NCBI GenBank assembly: GCA_903873585.1
Contig: CAIQOV010000012.1
Location: forward strand, 43,425 to 107,424
Direction: 5' to 3'
Length of the DNA: 64,000 bases
From: an uncultured Rhodobacterales bacterium
GTDB taxonomy: Bacteria; Pseudomonadota; Alphaproteobacteria; Rhodobacterales; Rhodobacteraceae
Positions within the stretch are counted from its first letter, which is position 1, and each line of letters starts with the position of its first letter. Under the pieces are notes generated by a model. It was given only the letters and a program-made list of their open reading frames with translations. It did no database searches and was not told where the DNA came from. The translations under genes were made by a program, and so were the position numbers. This document shows positions 46,618 through 57,709 of this stretch, piece by piece.

Positions 46618-48438
46618 ATGGAGCTTCGCAACATCGCCATTATCGCACACGTCGACCATGGCAAAACCACGCTCGTTGACGAGCTTTTGAAACAATCCGG
46701 CTCGTTCCGCGAGGGGCAGCAAGTCTCTGAACGCGCGATGGACAGCAACGACATCGAACGCGAGCGTGGCATTACCATTTTGGCCAAATGCACAAGTGTT
46801 GAACATGACGGCATCCGCATCAACATCGTCGACACCCCCGGCCACGCCGACTTCGGTGGCGAGGTGGAACGGATTTTGTCGATGGTTGACGGCGTGTGCC
46901 TGTTGGTTGACGCCGCCGAAGGCCCGATGCCGCAGACCAAATTCGTTCTGGCCAAGGCCCTTGCCTTGGGCCTGCGCCCGATTGTGGTGCTCAACAAAGT
47001 TGATAAGCCCGACGCTGAACCCGAACGCGCCTTGAACGAAGTGTTCGACCTGTTCGCCAACTTGGGCGCGTCTGATGAACAGCTTGATTTCCCGCATATC
47101 TACGCCTCGGGCCGCAATGGCTGGGCTGACGATTCGCTTGATGGCCCGCGCAAGAACCTTGACGCCTTGTTCAACCTGATCGTGCGCCATGTGCCGCATC
47201 CCAAGCAAATCTCGCGCGTGGATGAACCTTTCCAGATGCTGGCAACCACCCTGTCGGCTGACCCGTTCATTGGCCGCATCTTGACGGGCCGCATCGAAGC
47301 GGGTCGTTTGACGGTTGGCACGCAGCTCAAAGCAATGACCCGCACCGGCGAGCGGATTGAAGCCTTCCGTGTGACCAAAGTTCTGGCCTTTCGCGGTTTG
47401 AACATGACGGCCGTCGATGAAGCCTTGGCCGGTGACATCGTGACCGTGGCCGGCATGACCAAAGCCACCGTGGCCGATACTTTGTGCGATCCGTCGATTG
47501 ATGTGGCCCTGCCCGCCCAGCCGATTGACCCGCCCACCATCACCGTCACCTTCGGCATCAACGATTCGCCCTTGGCTGGCAAAGACGGCAACAAGGTGCA
47601 GTCGCGCGTGATCCGCGAACGTCTGATGCGCGAGGCGGAAGTGAACGTGGCCATCAAGGTTGCTGACACCCCCGGCGGCGATGCATTCGAAGTGTCGGGT
47701 CGTGGCGAATTGCAGATGGGCGTGTTGATTGAAAACATGCGCCGCGAAGGGTTTGAACTGTCAATCTCGCGCCCGCGCGTGATTTTCCGCGAAGAAGGCG
47801 GCGTCAAGCAAGAGCCGATTGAAGAAGTCACCATCGACGTTGATGACGAATACACCGGCGCTGTGATTGAAAAGCTGACCGGCCCGCGCAAAGGCGACAT
47901 GATCGAGATGAAGCCCGCAGGTGTGGGCAAAACCCGCATCATCGCCCATGTGCCCTCGCGTGGTTTGATCGGTTATCACGGCCAATTCATGACCGACACG
48001 CGCGGCACAGGCGTTTTGAACCGCGTTTTCCACGGTTGGGCTGCGCACAAAGGCCCGATTGAAGGCCGTCGTCAGGGCGTTCTGATCTCGATGGAAACTG
48101 GGGTTTCGGTGGCCTATGCCATGTGGAAACTCGAAGATCGCGGCCACTTCTTCATTGGTGTGCAAGAACAGATCTACGGCGGCATGATCATTGGCGAACA
48201 TAACCGCGACAACGATCTGGAAGTGAACGCGCTGCGCGGCAAGCAATTGACCAACGTGCGCGCCTCGGGCACCGATGAAGCGGTGCGTCTGACCACGCCG
48301 GTGAAACTGTCGCTGGAACAGTCGATTGCCTATATTGACGATGATGAACTGGTGGAAGTGACGCCGAAAAACATCCGGATGCGCAAACGCTTCCTTGACC
48401 CCAACGACCGCAAGCGCCAATCGCGCAGCGGGCAGTAA
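46618..48438 (+). CDS. typA: Ribosome-associated GTPase TypA/BipA
   Basis: 606 residues, full length for TypA, a translational GTPase that binds the ribosome under stress. G1 is [16 protein letters not shown] near residue 10, G2/G3 [11 protein letters not shown] and [16 protein letters not shown], and G4 [10 protein letters not shown]. The C-terminal TypA-specific domain includes [20 protein letters not shown] and [16 protein letters not shown] terminator follows. Confidence 0.97.
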   Translation: MELRNIAIIAHVDHGKTTLVDELLKQSGSFREGQQVSERAMDSNDIERERGITILAKCTSVEHDGIRINIVDTPGHADFGGEVERILSMVDGVCLLVDAAEGPMPQTKFVLAKALALGLRPIVVLNKVDKPDAEPERALNEVFDLFANLGASDEQLDFPHIYASGRNGWADDSLDGPRKNLDALFNLIVRHVPHPKQISRVDEPFQMLATTLSADPFIGRILTGRIEAGRLTVGTQLKAMTRTGERIEAFRVTKVLAFRGLNMTAVDEALAGDIVTVAGMTKATVADTLCDPSIDVALPAQPIDPPTITVTFGINDSPLAGKDGNKVQSRVIRERLMREAEVNVAIKVADTPGGDAFEVSGRGELQMGVLIENMRREGFELSISRPRVIFREEGGVKQEPIEEVTIDVDDEYTGAVIEKLTGPRKGDMIEMKPAGVGKTRIIAHVPSRGLIGYHGQFMTDTRGTGVLNRVFHGWAAHKGPIEGRRQGVLISMETGVSVAYAMWKLEDRGHFFIGVQEQIYGGMIIGEHNRDNDLEVNALRGKQLTNVRASGTDEAVRLTTPVKLSLEQSIAYIDDDELVEVTPKNIRMRKRFLDPNDRKRQSRSGQ

Positions 48439-48441
48439 ACG

Positions 48442-48467
48442 AAAGGCCGCCCAAACGGGCGGCCTTT
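48442..48467. terminator. Terminator between typA and DUF1330 gene
   Basis: AAAGGCCGCCC (48442-48452) pairs with GGGCGGCCTTT (48457-48467), loop AAAC. It is followed by T-rich sequence on the plus strand, and it also suits the convergent minus-strand unit. Confidence 0.85.
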
Positions 48468-48493
48468 TGGTTTTGCGGGGTGGGAAGGGCTGC

Positions 48494-48784
48494 TTATTCC
48501 GCCTCTTCCACCACCATCAATTCGCGCTCTGCGGCCCCTTTGGCGAAAGACATCGCCTCTTGATAAGCGGGCGAATGGTAGCATTCGACGGCCTTTTCTA
48601 GGCTTGGAAACCGCGCCACGACATTGCGCGCGCGGTCTTTGCCTTCAAGTTGCACATAACGCCCTGCGCGGGCCAAAAACACCCCACCGTGCGCTGCGAT
48701 GGCAACCGTGGCGCGTTTGGCATATTCGCCGTAAGCCACAGGGTCGGTGACGGTGACATGGGCGATCCACAAAGCGCTTGGCAT
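48494..48784 (-). CDS. DUF1330 family protein
   Basis: 96 residues. It has the ALWIAHVTVTDPVAYGEYAK start and the RNVVARFPSLEKAVECYHSP middle that mark DUF1330, a ferredoxin-like dimeric alpha/beta-barrel family of unknown function. It starts one base after the alaS stop on the same strand, so it is probably cotranscribed with alaS. No catalytic motif is visible. Confidence 0.9.
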   Translation of the reverse strand: MPSALWIAHVTVTDPVAYGEYAKRATVAIAAHGGVFLARAGRYVQLEGKDRARNVVARFPSLEKAVECYHSPAYQEAMSFAKGAAERELMVVEEAE

Positions 48785-48785
48785 C

Positions 48786-51440
48786 TTACGCCCCCAACAC
48801 GGCGTGAACCGCTTTTAGCGCTGCATCGGCCAAGGCAATATCCTCGCCCCCCGCTTGCGCCATATCGGGCCGCCCGCCACCGCCCTTGCCCCCCAAAGCC
48901 GCCGAGGCAGCTTTGACCAGCGTTACAGCGCTGATGCGCCCTGTCAGATCGGCGGTAACACCGGCAGCCACAGCGGGCTTTGCGCCGGTGTCAGCAATCA
49001 ACACCACCGCACCTGAACCAAGCTTGACCTTCATCTCGTCAATCAAAGCGGGCAAGTCTTTGCCCGAAACGCCTTGCAGCACTTGGGCGATCAACTTGAT
49101 GCCGTTGATTTCCACAATCTCTGGCCCGCCCGATTTGCCGCCCATCGCCAATTCACGGCGCAGCGTTGCGACCTCGTTTTGCAAAGCACGGCGTTCATCG
49201 GCCAGTTGCTTGACGCGCTCGGCAAGTTCGACGGGTGAGGCTTTCAAAATCCCCGCCACTTCCATCAACTTCGCATCCTGCGCGCGCAGGTGATCTAGGG
49301 CGGCTTGCCCCGTCAAAGCCTCAAACCGGCGCACGCCAGCCGATGACGCACTTTCCGAAAGCGCCACAAAGGCCCCGATATCGCCGGTGCGCGCCACATG
49401 CGTGCCGCCGCACAGTTCCAGCGAATAGGTTTGCCCATCCGCGCCCTTGCCCGATCCGGCCAAACTGCCCATAGACACCACGCGCACTTCGTCGCCGTAT
49501 TTTTCGCCAAACAGCGCCTGTGCGCCAATCGCGCGGGCGTCATCTGGCGTCATGATGCGGGTATCGACGGGGCTGTTCTGGCGGATGTATGCGTTCACCT
49601 CCGCTTCCACCGTGGCGAGTTCGGCGGCAGTCATCCCCTGCCCATGGCTAAAGTCAAACCGCAACCGATCTGGCGCGTTCAAGCTGCCACGTTGGGCCAC
49701 ATGATCACCCAAAGCGCGGCGCAGCGCTTCATGCAACAGGTGCGTGGCCGAGTGGTTGGCGCGAATTTGCGCGCGGCGCGTGCGGCTGACATCTAGCTTG
49801 GCGGGTTGGCCCTTTAGGAGTGTGCCTTCGACCACTTTGGCCACATGAATAAACACCCCCGCCGCTTTGCGGGTATCACTCACTTCGGCAAGGCCGGTTT
49901 GCGTGCGAATAAAGCCGTGATCGCCCACTTGGCCACCGCTTTCGGCGTAGAATGGCGTTTGGTTGACCACGATTTGCACCGTTGACCCCAGTTCCCCAGT
50001 GCCAATGGCGGCACCGTCACGGACAAGTGCTTTAATCTCACCTTCAGCCGTTTCAGTGTCATAGCCTAGGAATTCTGTCACACCATGCGCTTCGGCCAAT
50101 TCGAACCAGATGTTGGCATCAGACGCCTCTCCCGAACCCGACCAAGCCGCGCGGGCTTTCTTGCGCTGCTCGTCCATGGCCACTTCAAAGCCTTGCACAT
50201 CCACCTCGCGCCCTTTTTCGCGCAGGGCGTCTTGGGTCAGATCCAGCGGGAAGCCGTAGGTGTCATAGAGTTTGAACGCCGCAGCGCCCGGTAGGGCCGA
50301 GGCCTCGGGCAGGCGTGCGAGTTCGTCATCCAGCAGGCGCAACCCACGATCCAGTGTGGTGCGAAAGCGCGATTCTTCAAGGCGCAGCGTTTCTTCAATC
50401 AGGCTTTGCGCGCGGGTGAGTTCTGGGTAGGCCCCGCCCATTTGGCGCACCAAAGCGGGCACCAAACGGTGCATCACCGGGTCTTGCGCGCCCAGCATAT
50501 GCGCATGGCGCATCGCACGGCGCATGATGCGGCGCAGCACATAACCGCGCCCTTCGTTTGACGGCATCACGCCATCGGCAATCAGGAAAGAGGTCGATCG
50601 TAGGTGGTCGGCAATCACGCGGTGGTGGGTTTTGCCCGAACCGTCAGGGTCGGTGCTGGTGGCATGGGCCGAGGCTTCGATCAACGACCGCATCAAATCG
50701 GTGTCGTAATTGTCATGCTTGCCTTGCAACAGCGCGCCGATACGTTCCAGACCCATGCCGGTATCAATCGACTGCATTTCCAGCGGAACCAATCGCCCAT
50801 CGGCGAATTGTTCGTTCTGCATGAAGACGTTGTTCCAAATCTCGATAAAACGGTCACCGTCTTGATCGGCACTGCCGGGGGGGCCGCCCCAGATGCTTTC
50901 GCCGTGGTCAAAGAAAATCTCGGTGCACGGACCGCAAGGGCCGGTCGGCCCCATGCGCCAGAAATTGTCATCCGATGCGATGCGGATGATGCGGTGATCG
51001 GGCAGGCCCGCGATTTTCTTCCAATAGCCTGCGGCTTCTTCATCGGTGTGATAGACGGTGACGCACAGCTTATCCTTGGGGATGTCGAAATCTTTGGTCA
51101 ACAGCTCCCACGCGAAGGTGATCGCTTGTTCTTTGAAGTAATCGCCAAAAGAGAAATTCCCCAGCATTTCAAAGAACGTATGGTGGCGCGCCGTATAGCC
51201 CACATTGTCCAGATCGTTGTGCTTACCGCCCGCGCGCACCGATTTTTGCGCTGTGGTGGCGCGCTTGTAATCGCGCGTTTCAACGCCGGTGAAGCAGTTC
51301 TTAAACTGCACCATGCCCGAATTGGTGAACATCAAGGTCGGGTCGTTGCGCGGCACCAAGGGTGAACTGTCGACCACCTTGTGACCATTGCGGGCGAAAA
51401 AATCGAGGAAGGTCGAGCGGATGTCGTTCAGCGTGGGCAT
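48786..51440 (-). CDS. alaS: Alanyl-tRNA synthetase
   Basis: 884 residues from the ATG at 51440. The N-terminal class II core has [40 protein letters not shown] and GMGLERI. The editing domain has [17 protein letters not shown] and a zinc-like [13 protein letters not shown]. The DHH/C-Ala domain ends in [16 protein letters not shown] start seven codons upstream adds MIGPIFA, which is not family-like. It lies between recA and the DUF1330 gene on the minus strand. Confidence 0.97.
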   Translation of the reverse strand: MPTLNDIRSTFLDFFARNGHKVVDSSPLVPRNDPTLMFTNSGMVQFKNCFTGVETRDYKRATTAQKSVRAGGKHNDLDNVGYTARHHTFFEMLGNFSFGDYFKEQAITFAWELLTKDFDIPKDKLCVTVYHTDEEAAGYWKKIAGLPDHRIIRIASDDNFWRMGPTGPCGPCTEIFFDHGESIWGGPPGSADQDGDRFIEIWNNVFMQNEQFADGRLVPLEMQSIDTGMGLERIGALLQGKHDNYDTDLMRSLIEASAHATSTDPDGSGKTHHRVIADHLRSTSFLIADGVMPSNEGRGYVLRRIMRRAMRHAHMLGAQDPVMHRLVPALVRQMGGAYPELTRAQSLIEETLRLEESRFRTTLDRGLRLLDDELARLPEASALPGAAAFKLYDTYGFPLDLTQDALREKGREVDVQGFEVAMDEQRKKARAAWSGSGEASDANIWFELAEAHGVTEFLGYDTETAEGEIKALVRDGAAIGTGELGSTVQIVVNQTPFYAESGGQVGDHGFIRTQTGLAEVSDTRKAAGVFIHVAKVVEGTLLKGQPAKLDVSRTRRAQIRANHSATHLLHEALRRALGDHVAQRGSLNAPDRLRFDFSHGQGMTAAELATVEAEVNAYIRQNSPVDTRIMTPDDARAIGAQALFGEKYGDEVRVVSMGSLAGSGKGADGQTYSLELCGGTHVARTGDIGAFVALSESASSAGVRRFEALTGQAALDHLRAQDAKLMEVAGILKASPVELAERVKQLADERRALQNEVATLRRELAMGGKSGGPEIVEINGIKLIAQVLQGVSGKDLPALIDEMKVKLGSGAVVLIADTGAKPAVAAGVTADLTGRISAVTLVKAASAALGGKGGGGRPDMAQAGGEDIALADAALKAVHAVLGA

Positions 51441-51525
51441 GGCGAAAATCGGTCCTATCACAAGGGCGCAAGGGGGTTGACCCCGTTTAGCCGCAAGGGC
51501 CTGCCCTGTCCATTCTGAATGCGAA

Positions 51526-51551
51526 AGGGCCGCCCGTGGCGGGGCGGCCCT
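51526..51551 (-). terminator. Terminator after recA
   Basis: AGGGCCGCCC (51526-51535) pairs with GGGCGGCCCT (51542-51551). On the minus strand it lies about 20 bases after the recA stop and is followed by a short T run. It separates recA from alaS. Confidence 0.65.
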
Positions 51552-51572
51552 GTTGTCAATGTGGCGAAAAAA

Positions 51573-52658
51573 TCAATCGTCCAGCACGGCTTCTTGCTCA
51601 CCCGGGGCCATCGAAAAATCAAGGCCAGATGCCGAGCGGATCTTTTCTTCAATATCCGCCGCCATCGCCGGATTGGCCTTTAGGAAGGTCTTGGCATTTT
51701 CACGACCCTGCCCGATGCGTTCGTCTTTGTACGAATACCACGAGCCCGACTTTTCCACGACGCCGCATTTCACGCCCAGATCGACGATTTCGCCGATCTT
51801 AGAGATGCCCTCGCCAAACATGATGTCAAACTCGACCTCTTTGAAGGGCGGTGACACTTTGTTCTTCACCACCTTCACGCGGGTAGAGTTGCCGATCACC
51901 GTATCACGGTCTTTGATCGACCCGATCCGGCGAATATCCAACCGAACCGAGGCATAGAATTTCAGCGCATTGCCGCCCGTGGTGGTTTCGGGCGACCCGA
52001 ACATCACGCCAATCTTCATGCGAATCTGGTTGATAAAGATCACCATGCAGTTCGACCGCCCAATGGAAGCGGTCAGCTTGCGCATCGCTTGGCTCATCAA
52101 ACGGGCCTGCGAGCCCATTTGCATATCGCCCATGTCGCCTTCGATTTCCGATTTCGGCACCAAAGCGGCAACCGAATCTACCACGATGGTGGTCACAGCC
52201 CCCGAGCGCACCAGCGTATCAACAATTTCCAACGCCTGTTCGCCGGTATCGGGCTGGCTGATCAGCAACTCGTCAAGGTTAACGCCCAGTTTTTTGGCAT
52301 ATTGCGGGTCAAGTGCGTGTTCGGCATCAACAAAGGCGCAAACCCCGCCGTTCTTTTGCGCTTCGGCCACAACGTGCAGCGTCAGCGTGGTTTTGCCCGA
52401 ACTTTCCGGCCCATAAATTTCAATAATCCGGCCCTTGGGCAGCCCGCCAATGCCAAGGGCAATGTCTAGCCCCAGCGATCCGGTTGAAATCGCTTCAACA
52501 TCCATGACAGCGTTGTTCTGGCCCAGCTTCATGATCGAGCCTTTGCCGAACTGCCGTTCAATCTGTGCCAGCGCAGATTCCAGCGCCTTGGCCTTATCGG
52601 CGTCTTTTTTATCCATTGTGCGCTTTCCGTCCAGTTCGAAGAGGGTTGCAACAGTCAT
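51573..52658 (-). CDS. recA: Recombinase RecA
   Basis: 361 residues. RecA drives homologous recombination and LexA cleavage. Seen are [18 protein letters not shown], Walker [34 protein letters not shown], and [20 protein letters not shown]. The ATG at 52658 has AAGGGG about 9 bases upstream and gives an N-terminus [16 protein letters not shown]; a second ATG at 52616 is possible but has a weaker context. SOS-box-like repeats lie upstream. Confidence 0.97.
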   Translation of the reverse strand: MTVATLFELDGKRTMDKKDADKAKALESALAQIERQFGKGSIMKLGQNNAVMDVEAISTGSLGLDIALGIGGLPKGRIIEIYGPESSGKTTLTLHVVAEAQKNGGVCAFVDAEHALDPQYAKKLGVNLDELLISQPDTGEQALEIVDTLVRSGAVTTIVVDSVAALVPKSEIEGDMGDMQMGSQARLMSQAMRKLTASIGRSNCMVIFINQIRMKIGVMFGSPETTTGGNALKFYASVRLDIRRIGSIKDRDTVIGNSTRVKVVKNKVSPPFKEVEFDIMFGEGISKIGEIVDLGVKCGVVEKSGSWYSYKDERIGQGRENAKTFLKANPAMAADIEEKIRSASGLDFSMAPGEQEAVLDD

Positions 52659-52708
52659 TCATCTTCCCCTTATTCCATGGCCGCGCCTCTGCGGCAATCG
52701 CCCGATGT

Positions 52709-52749
52709 GTTCTTACTTTGTTTCCTCTTTGTGAGATCAAAGCAAGAAC
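52709..52749. promoter_or_regulatory. Candidate SOS boxes upstream of recA
   Basis: Two near matches to the alphaproteobacterial LexA box GTTC-N7-GTTC. GTTC-N7-GTTT lies on the plus strand at 52709-52723. GTTC-N7-GATC lies on the minus strand at 52749-52735. Each has one mismatch. They are 50-90 bases before the recA start. Confidence 0.4.
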
Positions 52750-52902
52750 ATTTCAAGTTAATTCGTCATACCCCCACCCTGCCCGCTGTTGGTTAACAAA
52801 GCCTGAACGCGGCAAGCAATCTTGGCCCGCCCCAAGCGCATTGGGCTTTTCCAAGCCCTGCTAAGGCGCTAAGAGGCTGTCAAACCACGACAGGATGCGA
52901 AA

Positions 52903-55890
52903 ATGCCCATGGAAAAGACCTTCAACGCGGCCGAGTCCGAGGCGCGCATTTCAAAGCTGTGGATCGACCAAAAGGTCGGGCAAGCGGGGGCGAATGCCAA
53001 AACGGGGGCCGAGGCGTTTTCCATCATGATTCCCCCGCCCAACGTGACAGGCTCGCTGCACATGGGGCACGCGTTCAACAACACGCTGCAAGATATTCTG
53101 ATCCGCTGGCACCGGATGCGCGGCCACGACACGCTGTGGCAAGTGGGCACTGACCATGCCGGCATCGCCACGCAAATGGTGGTCGAACGCGAACTGGCCA
53201 AATCCCAAGCCCCCACCCGCCGCGAAATGGGGCGCGAGGCGTTTTTGGCCAAGGTGTGGGAGTGGAAAGACCAATCTGGCGGGACGATCATCAACCAGCT
53301 CAAACGCCTAGGTGCGTCATGTGATTGGGACCGTGAGGCGTTCACCATGTCGGGCAACTTTCCCGACGCGGTGATCAAGGTTTTCGTCGATATGTACAAC
53401 AAGGGCCTGATCTACCGCGGCAAGCGCTTGGTCAACTGGGACCCCCATTTTGAAACCGCGATTTCCGACCTAGAGGTCGAGAATATCGAGGTGAAGGGCC
53501 ATATGTGGCACTTCAAATACATCCTCGCCGGTGGAGAAACCTATGAATATGTAGAGAAAGACGCCGAAGGTCAGGTGATCTTGCGCGAAAAGCGCAACTA
53601 CATCTCTATCGCCACCACGCGCCCTGAAACCATGCTGGGCGACGGCGCGGTTGCCGTGCACCCGTCAGACGCGCGCTATGCGCCCATCGTGGGCAAAATG
53701 GTGCACCTGCCGCTGTGCGACCGCCTGATCCCGATCATCACCGACGAATACCCCGACCCAAGTTTTGGATCGGGCGCGGTGAAAATCACCGGCGCGCATG
53801 ATTTCAACGATTACCTAGTCGCCAAACGCGCCAACCTGCCCTGCTACCGCCTGCTGGACACACGCGGTGCCATGCGATCTGACGGCGCGCCCTATGACGT
53901 CGCCGTAGCCCGCGCGCGTGAGATTGCTGCGGGGGCTGCGGCAAATGAAGCGGAAGTGGATAGCCTGAACCTTGTGCCCGAAAAGTACCGTGGCCTTGAC
54001 CGGTTCGAAGCGCGCAAGCAAGTGGTGGCCGATATCACCGCCGCGGGCCTAGCCGTGACCGTGTTGGTGAAAACGATTGACGAAGAAACGGGGTCAGAGG
54101 CGCTGCATCTGGAACCTGTGGTGGACGCCAAGCCGATCATGCAGCCCTTTGGCGACCGCTCTAAAGTGGTGATCGAACCGATGCTGACCGACCAATGGTT
54201 TGTCGACACCGCCAAAATCGTAGGCCCCGCCCTTGATGCCGTGCGCAACGGCGACACCGTGATCATGCCCCAATCGGGCGAGCGCACCTATTTCCACTGG
54301 CTAGAGAATATTGAGCCGTGGTGCATTTCGCGCCAATTGTGGTGGGGCCACCAGATTCCGGTTTGGTACGGGCCCAATTTGGCTAAAGGTTTCCAAGATG
54401 ATGAAGGTAAATGGCAAATCTCAAAGCATTGGGTTGCCGGCAAGGATGTGATTTTCTGCGCAGCTAACGAAGCAGAAGCGATTGCCAAGGCCGAAGCTCA
54501 CTATGGCCTCCCTGTTCGCATAATGGCCGCTGACCAAGAGGAGCATTTGCTTGATCTGGAAGAAAAAGGTCAAGCCGTACTGATCGACCGCGATCCCGAC
54601 GTTCTTGACACATGGTTCTCCTCCGGCCTTTGGCCCATCGGCACATTAGGTTGGCCCGATAAGACACCGGAACTGCAACGCTATTTCCCAACCTCTGCCC
54701 TGATCACCGGCGCGGATATCATCTTCTTCTGGGTTGCGCGCATGATGATGATGCAACTGGCCGTGGTGAACGAGGTGCCGTTCAAAACGGTCTATCTGCA
54801 TGGGTTGGTGCGCGATGCCAAGGGCAAGAAGATGTCCAAATCTTTGGGCAACGTGATTGACCCCTTGGAAATCATCGACGAATTCGGCGCTGATGCGCTG
54901 CGCTTTGCCAATGCGGCGATGGCATCCCTCGGTGGTACGCTGAAGATGGATACGCAGCGCATCGCGGGCTATCGCAACTTTGGCACCAAACTGTGGAACG
55001 CCTGCCGCTTTGCCGAGATGAACGGGGTGTGGGAAGGCCATGCCACCCAAAGCACCCCGCCGCAGGTCACGGCCACGGCCAACCTGTGGATCATCGGCGA
55101 AACGGCCAAAACCTTGGCCGAGGTGGACGCCGCCTTGAAAGACTACCGCTTTGATACCGCAGCGGATTCGCTTTATAAATTCGTCTGGGGCAAGGTTTGC
55201 GACTGGTATGTCGAATTCGCCAAACCCCTGTTTGACGGCCCCGCCGCCGCTGAAACCCGCGCGACGATGGCTTGGGTGCTGGATCAGTCGATGATCCTGC
55301 TGCATCCCATCATGCCCTTTATCACCGAAGAGCTGTGGTCCACCACGGGCACGCGCGCCAAACTGTTGGTGCATACCGATTGGCCGACCTACGGAGCCGA
55401 TCTGATCACCCCCGAAGCCGACCGCGAGATGGCCTTTGTCACCACCCTGATCGACGAAATCCGCTCTGCCCGCGCCGAGGTGCATGTGGCGGCTGGCTTG
55501 AAGGTTGATCTTGTGGCCACCGCCCTGTCACCCGACGCCCGCGCCGCTTGGGCCCGCAACGACACCCTGATCCGCCGCTTGGCGCGGATTGACGGCTTTA
55601 GCGAAGGGGCCGCACCCAAAGGCGCGATCACCCTTGCGCTGGAAGGGGCGGCCTTTGCCATTCCGCTCGCTGGCCTGATCGACATCGCCGAAGAAAAAGC
55701 CCGCCTAACCAAGACGATGGAGAAACTGGCCAAAGAAATCGGCGGATTGAAGGGGCGGTTGAACAACCCCAGCTTTGTGGCATCAGCCCCTGAAGACGTG
55801 GTCGATGAAGCCAAAGCCAACTTGGAAGCGCGCGAGGATGAAGCCGCCAAACTGAACGCGGCTCTGAAGCGGCTGTCCGAACTCGGGTAA
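52903..55890 (+). CDS. valS: Valyl-tRNA synthetase
   Basis: 995 residues, longer than E. coli ValS but usual in this group. The class I HIGH motif appears as [18 protein letters not shown] near residue 44, and [12 protein letters not shown] is the KMSKS motif. Editing-domain sequence ([18 protein letters not shown]) lies between. The C-terminal ~65 residues form a coiled coil ([19 protein letters not shown]). A patch about 54361-54660 is lower in G+C than its flanks but keeps the reading frame. Confidence 0.97.
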   Translation: MPMEKTFNAAESEARISKLWIDQKVGQAGANAKTGAEAFSIMIPPPNVTGSLHMGHAFNNTLQDILIRWHRMRGHDTLWQVGTDHAGIATQMVVERELAKSQAPTRREMGREAFLAKVWEWKDQSGGTIINQLKRLGASCDWDREAFTMSGNFPDAVIKVFVDMYNKGLIYRGKRLVNWDPHFETAISDLEVENIEVKGHMWHFKYILAGGETYEYVEKDAEGQVILREKRNYISIATTRPETMLGDGAVAVHPSDARYAPIVGKMVHLPLCDRLIPIITDEYPDPSFGSGAVKITGAHDFNDYLVAKRANLPCYRLLDTRGAMRSDGAPYDVAVARAREIAAGAAANEAEVDSLNLVPEKYRGLDRFEARKQVVADITAAGLAVTVLVKTIDEETGSEALHLEPVVDAKPIMQPFGDRSKVVIEPMLTDQWFVDTAKIVGPALDAVRNGDTVIMPQSGERTYFHWLENIEPWCISRQLWWGHQIPVWYGPNLAKGFQDDEGKWQISKHWVAGKDVIFCAANEAEAIAKAEAHYGLPVRIMAADQEEHLLDLEEKGQAVLIDRDPDVLDTWFSSGLWPIGTLGWPDKTPELQRYFPTSALITGADIIFFWVARMMMMQLAVVNEVPFKTVYLHGLVRDAKGKKMSKSLGNVIDPLEIIDEFGADALRFANAAMASLGGTLKMDTQRIAGYRNFGTKLWNACRFAEMNGVWEGHATQSTPPQVTATANLWIIGETAKTLAEVDAALKDYRFDTAADSLYKFVWGKVCDWYVEFAKPLFDGPAAAETRATMAWVLDQSMILLHPIMPFITEELWSTTGTRAKLLVHTDWPTYGADLITPEADREMAFVTTLIDEIRSARAEVHVAAGLKVDLVATALSPDARAAWARNDTLIRRLARIDGFSEGAAPKGAITLALEGAAFAIPLAGLIDIAEEKARLTKTMEKLAKEIGGLKGRLNNPSFVASAPEDVVDEAKANLEAREDEAAKLNAALKRLSELG

Positions 55891-56011
55891 TCCTTGCGCG
55901 GCCGTTGATCCAGCTGAAGCACTTTGCGGTTTGGCGCAAATGCGCCGAGCCAGCAGAAGGCGCGCTGCTTTTTGGCCAACCTGTGCGATACTTGCCCAAA
56001 GGGAGGTCAAG

Positions 56012-56344
56012 ATGTCTTGGTTGTCACGCATGGCCGAACGCCAGATGACCAAAGCCCGGCTGCAAGGCCAGTTGCAGGGGCTGGCAGGCGAAGGCAAACC
56101 TTTGCCCGACCGCACCGGCGATGCCTTTGTGTCAGCCGGTGATGCGATTGGCTTTCGCATCATGGCCGAGGCGGGGGTTTTGCCCGAAGAGATCACTTGG
56201 AAAAAGCAGGCCGCAGCCCTGCGCGCCACTTTGGCCACGCTCACCGATGCGCAGGCCATCAAGGCAACCATGGCCGAACTGGCCCGTGTCGAGATGCGCC
56301 AATCTATGGCCGAAGATGCGCGCCGCGCGTTCTTGAAAGGGTAG
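56012..56344 (+). CDS. DUF1992 (DnaJ-like) small protein
   Basis: 110 residues from the ATG at 56012, which has GGGAGG just upstream. DUF1992 proteins carry a short J-like helical domain; the LAGEGKPLPD motif is typical. No HPD is visible, so it is unlikely to stimulate Hsp70 as a true J protein. Upstream starts overlap the valS spacer and add an unrelated tail. It stands between valS and an aminotransferase gene. Confidence 0.82.
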   Translation: MSWLSRMAERQMTKARLQGQLQGLAGEGKPLPDRTGDAFVSAGDAIGFRIMAEAGVLPEEITWKKQAAALRATLATLTDAQAIKATMAELARVEMRQSMAEDARRAFLKG

Positions 56345-56413
56345 CGGTCCAACCTGCCCCCTTGCGCTTGCGCCTTGGGCAAGGTTGACTGATCCCAAAC
56401 AAAGGACAGTGCC

Positions 56414-57598
56414 ATGACCCAGCTTTCCCCCCTGAACCCTGCCATGGCCGCAACCGAGCTGCCCCCCGTGATGGAAGCCCGCCGCTGGATTGCGGGCGTG
56501 ACCTTTCCCGCCAACCGCCCCCTGATCAACGTCAGCCAAGCCGCCCCCATCGACCTGCCGCCCCTTGGCCTGCGCCAAGCCATTGCCGAGGCATCGCTGA
56601 ACGACCCCAACGCCCATCTTTACGGCCCCGTTCTGGGCCTGCCTGAGCTGCGCGCCGAAATCGCCCAGCAGTGGAGCCGCGCTTACGATGGCACCATCAC
56701 GCCCGATCAAACCGCCATCACCCAAGGCTGCAACCAAGCCTTCTGCGCCGTGCTCTCTACTTTGGCAGGCGCGGGGGATGAGGTGATTTTGCCCTGCCCG
56801 TGGTATTTCAACCACAAAATGTGGCTTGATATGGCGGGCATCACGACCGTGCCTTTGTCCAGCGGGGCTGATCTGATCCCGTCAGCCGCAGCGGCAGAAG
56901 CGTTAATTACGCCCAAAACCAAGGCCATCGTCCTTGTCTCGCCCAACAATCCCGGCGGGGTGGAATATCCGGCCCAAACCCTAAGTGATTTTCGCGATCT
57001 GGCGCGGCGGCATGGGCTGGTCTTGATTGTCGATGAAACCTACCGCGATTTTGACAGCCGCTCGGGTCGCCCGCACGATCTGTTCACCCAAAGCGATTGG
57101 GGCGACGGGTTCATTCAGCTTTACTCTTTTTCCAAAGCCTATCGGCTGACAGGTCACCGCGTGGGCGCAATTGTTGCGTCAACCGCCCGCTTGGCGCAGG
57201 TGGAAAAGTTTCTAGACACGGTGGCCATCTGCCCCAGCCAACTGGGCCAAATCGCAGCCCTTTGGGGGATGCGCAACTTGGGCCCTTGGGTCGCCGAGCA
57301 GCGCACCGAGATTCTGGCGCGCCGTGCTGCCATGATCGAAGGTTTCGCCGCCCTGCCCGCTTGGACCCTGCTGGGGTGCGGTGCCTATTTTGCCTATGTC
57401 GAACACCCCTTTGACCTTACCTCGACCGAGGTGTGCAAGCGCGCTGTCGACCAAGCCTCGATCTTGATGCTGCCCGGTTCGATGTTTCAACCGCAAGGAT
57501 CAAAGACTGGCCAACGCCAGATCCGCATCGCCTTTGCCAATATCGACCGCGACGGCATTGCAGAATTCTTCGCACGATTGGCAACCTTCAACCCATAA
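56414..57598 (+). CDS. PLP-dependent class I/II aminotransferase
   Basis: 394 residues. Seen are YGPVLGLPELRAEIAQQW, NNPGGVEYP, VDETYRDFDS, and the PLP Lys in LYSFSKAYRLTGHRVGA, with an Arg near RQIRIAF for the substrate carboxylate. The fold is that of aspartate/aromatic aminotransferases. The amino acid used cannot be told from sequence. It is 69 bases after the DUF1992 gene and about 110 before ppiD. Confidence 0.9.
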   Translation: MTQLSPLNPAMAATELPPVMEARRWIAGVTFPANRPLINVSQAAPIDLPPLGLRQAIAEASLNDPNAHLYGPVLGLPELRAEIAQQWSRAYDGTITPDQTAITQGCNQAFCAVLSTLAGAGDEVILPCPWYFNHKMWLDMAGITTVPLSSGADLIPSAAAAEALITPKTKAIVLVSPNNPGGVEYPAQTLSDFRDLARRHGLVLIVDETYRDFDSRSGRPHDLFTQSDWGDGFIQLYSFSKAYRLTGHRVGAIVASTARLAQVEKFLDTVAICPSQLGQIAALWGMRNLGPWVAEQRTEILARRAAMIEGFAALPAWTLLGCGAYFAYVEHPFDLTSTEVCKRAVDQASILMLPGSMFQPQGSKTGQRQIRIAFANIDRDGIAEFFARLATFNP

Positions 57599-57709
57599 CA
57601 GATCAAAGCGCCAAGATTTTTCGCAGAAAAATCGTTCCCCCCCGCCCTGCCCTTGCCCCTTGCCTGCCTTTCAGCTTAAACCCGTGCCACTTTGCAAAGG
57701 ACGCACGAC

